Shown piece by piece: positions 4,848-5,509 of a stretch of 5,509 nucleotides of DNA. The notes beneath the pieces were generated by a model. It ran no database searches, was not told where the DNA came from, and saw only the letters and a program-made list of their open reading frames with translations. Position 1 is the first letter of the stretch, and every line of letters starts with the position of its first letter. Origin of the DNA: JAZDJP01 sp043803805 (GTDB taxonomy: Bacteria; Planctomycetota; JAZDJP01). The stretch is taken from positions 1 through 5,509 of the forward strand of contig JAZDJP010000070.1 in NCBI GenBank assembly GCA_043803805.1, written 5' to 3'. A program made the translations under genes and the position numbers.

Positions 4848-5509
4848 ACGGGACCGCAAGCCACTGGTCGATCACGCGCGCGGCCTCGGCGTCCCAACCG
4901 GCGTAGATACCGCCCATGGCTTTGTGATAGTCGGCGTCGCTCTGGGTTGCGCGCCACGCGCGGAACGCCGTTTTGTCGTTTGCCTTGGCGCGGGCGTCCG
5001 CGGCCTCGCAGTCGACGATTTCCCGCAACCGTTTGTCCATGGCTCGCGCGATCTCCGGCCGGATCGCCGCGAGGTCCACGAGTTCTCCGGGATCGTCCCG
5101 CAGGTTGAAAAGCTGGGGCGGATAGCCCATGTAGGCGATGTATTTCCAGTCGTCCCGCCTCAGCAGAAATGCGCCCGTGTTCATGCTATCGCCGTGGTAC
5201 TGGCACAGGACGTCGTTCGGCGTTTGGACGTCTTCGCCGGAGATCTGCGGGAGAAGCGATCGCCCGTCGAGACCTTCCGGATGCGGCAGTTCCGCAAGGT
5301 CCATCAGTGTCGGATAGATGTCGACGAGCGAAACAAGGCGGTCGCGGACGCCCGGCCGCACGTTCGGCCCCGTCACGATCATCGGCACGCGGACGGCCGG
5401 ATCGTAGAGCGTCATCTTCGCGTGCTGTCCGTGTTCAAAGGCCATTTCGCCGTGGTCGCTTATGAAAATGACGCAGGTGGAATCGGCGGCCTTTGTTTTC
5501 TCGAGCGTC
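4846..5509 (-). CDS. Sulfatase (alkaline phosphatase superfamily), C-terminal part, runs off the right edge
   Basis: The visible 220 residues begin at the first whole codon (5508-5506) and end at TAA 4848-4846; the frame is open to the window edge, so the real start is outside. Sulfatases hydrolyse sulfate esters using a formylglycine made from Cys or Ser in a CxPxR-type motif, which would lie upstream and cannot be checked. Visible family marks are VIFISDHGEM (13-22), in which Asp18 and His19 are the expected metal ligands, then EHGQHAKMTLYDPAVRVPMIVTGP, with Lys31 in the usual sulfate-contact position, LVSLVDIYPTLMDLA, GLDGRSLLPQISG, and the C-terminal subdomain motif PQLFNLRDDPGELVDLA. The order fits choline-sulfatase or arylsulfatase-like enzymes; the substrate cannot be told. 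Many such enzymes in this kind of organism are exported and act on sulfated polysaccharides, which is a family-level inference. ATG 5445 is internal, because the essential DHGE lies before it. Confidence 0.9.
   Translation of the reverse strand, partial: TLEKTKAADSTCVIFISDHGEMAFEHGQHAKMTLYDPAVRVPMIVTGPNVRPGVRDRLVSLVDIYPTLMDLAELPHPEGLDGRSLLPQISGEDVQTPNDVLCQYHGDSMNTGAFLLRRDDWKYIAYMGYPPQLFNLRDDPGELVDLAAIRPEIARAMDKRLREIVDCEAADARAKANDKTAFRAWRATQSDADYHKAMGGIYAGWDAEAARVIDQWLAVP

Noticed and set aside
4383..4859. Minus-strand open frame bridging the sulfatase end and the U32 start
   Set aside because: It overlaps the well-supported U32 N-terminus in another frame and has no recognisable motifs.

Overview
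The window is a GC-rich piece of a bacterial chromosome. All four recognisable genes lie on the minus strand, so transcription runs from position 5509 towards position 1. The closest matches in style that I can recall are Planctomycetota, Lentisphaerota, Kiritimatiellota and similar candidate phyla. The reasons are an ECF sigma factor carrying a long membrane and ectodomain tail, a second ECF paralogue beside it, a sulfatase nearby, and dispersed GC-rich palindromic repeats. The phylum is an inference; there is no rRNA or other marker gene in the window.

In transcription order: (1) 5509-4846, the C-terminal part of a sulfatase, whose catalytic N-terminal half lies outside the window; (2) 4845-4666, a 180-base gap with a weak terminator-like dyad at the sulfatase stop, a hairpin, and a promoter-like pair so close to the next ATG that the transcript could be leaderless; (3) 4665-2338, a full-length U32-family protein of 775 residues of the DUF3656/RlhA type, whose last 23 residues are encoded by two 30-bp tandem repeat units; (4) 2337-2242, a short gap with an inverted copy of that repeat and a strong ribosome-binding site; (5) 2241-625, an ECF sigma factor fused to hydrophobic segments, a cysteine-rich insert and a beta-rich C-terminal domain; (6) 613-541, two rho-independent terminators in tandem; (7) 540-415, an AT-richer leader; (8) 414-1, the N-terminal 138 residues of a second ECF sigma factor that runs off the left edge.

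Nothing shows that the genes form one pathway. The sulfatase would act on sulfated substrates, the U32 protein probably modifies rRNA or tRNA, and the two sigma factors probably control other regulons. The most distinctive feature is the full-length sigma factor. It has no anti-sigma gene beside it and carries its own membrane anchor and probable external sensor domain. It has also absorbed two palindromic mobile-repeat copies in frame, both in linkers between domains; one is flanked by an exact 6-bp direct repeat that looks like an insertion footprint. The U32 gene likewise reads through a different dispersed repeat at its 3' end. Repeat sequence has thus become protein sequence at three places within about 1.05 kb (1367-2410).
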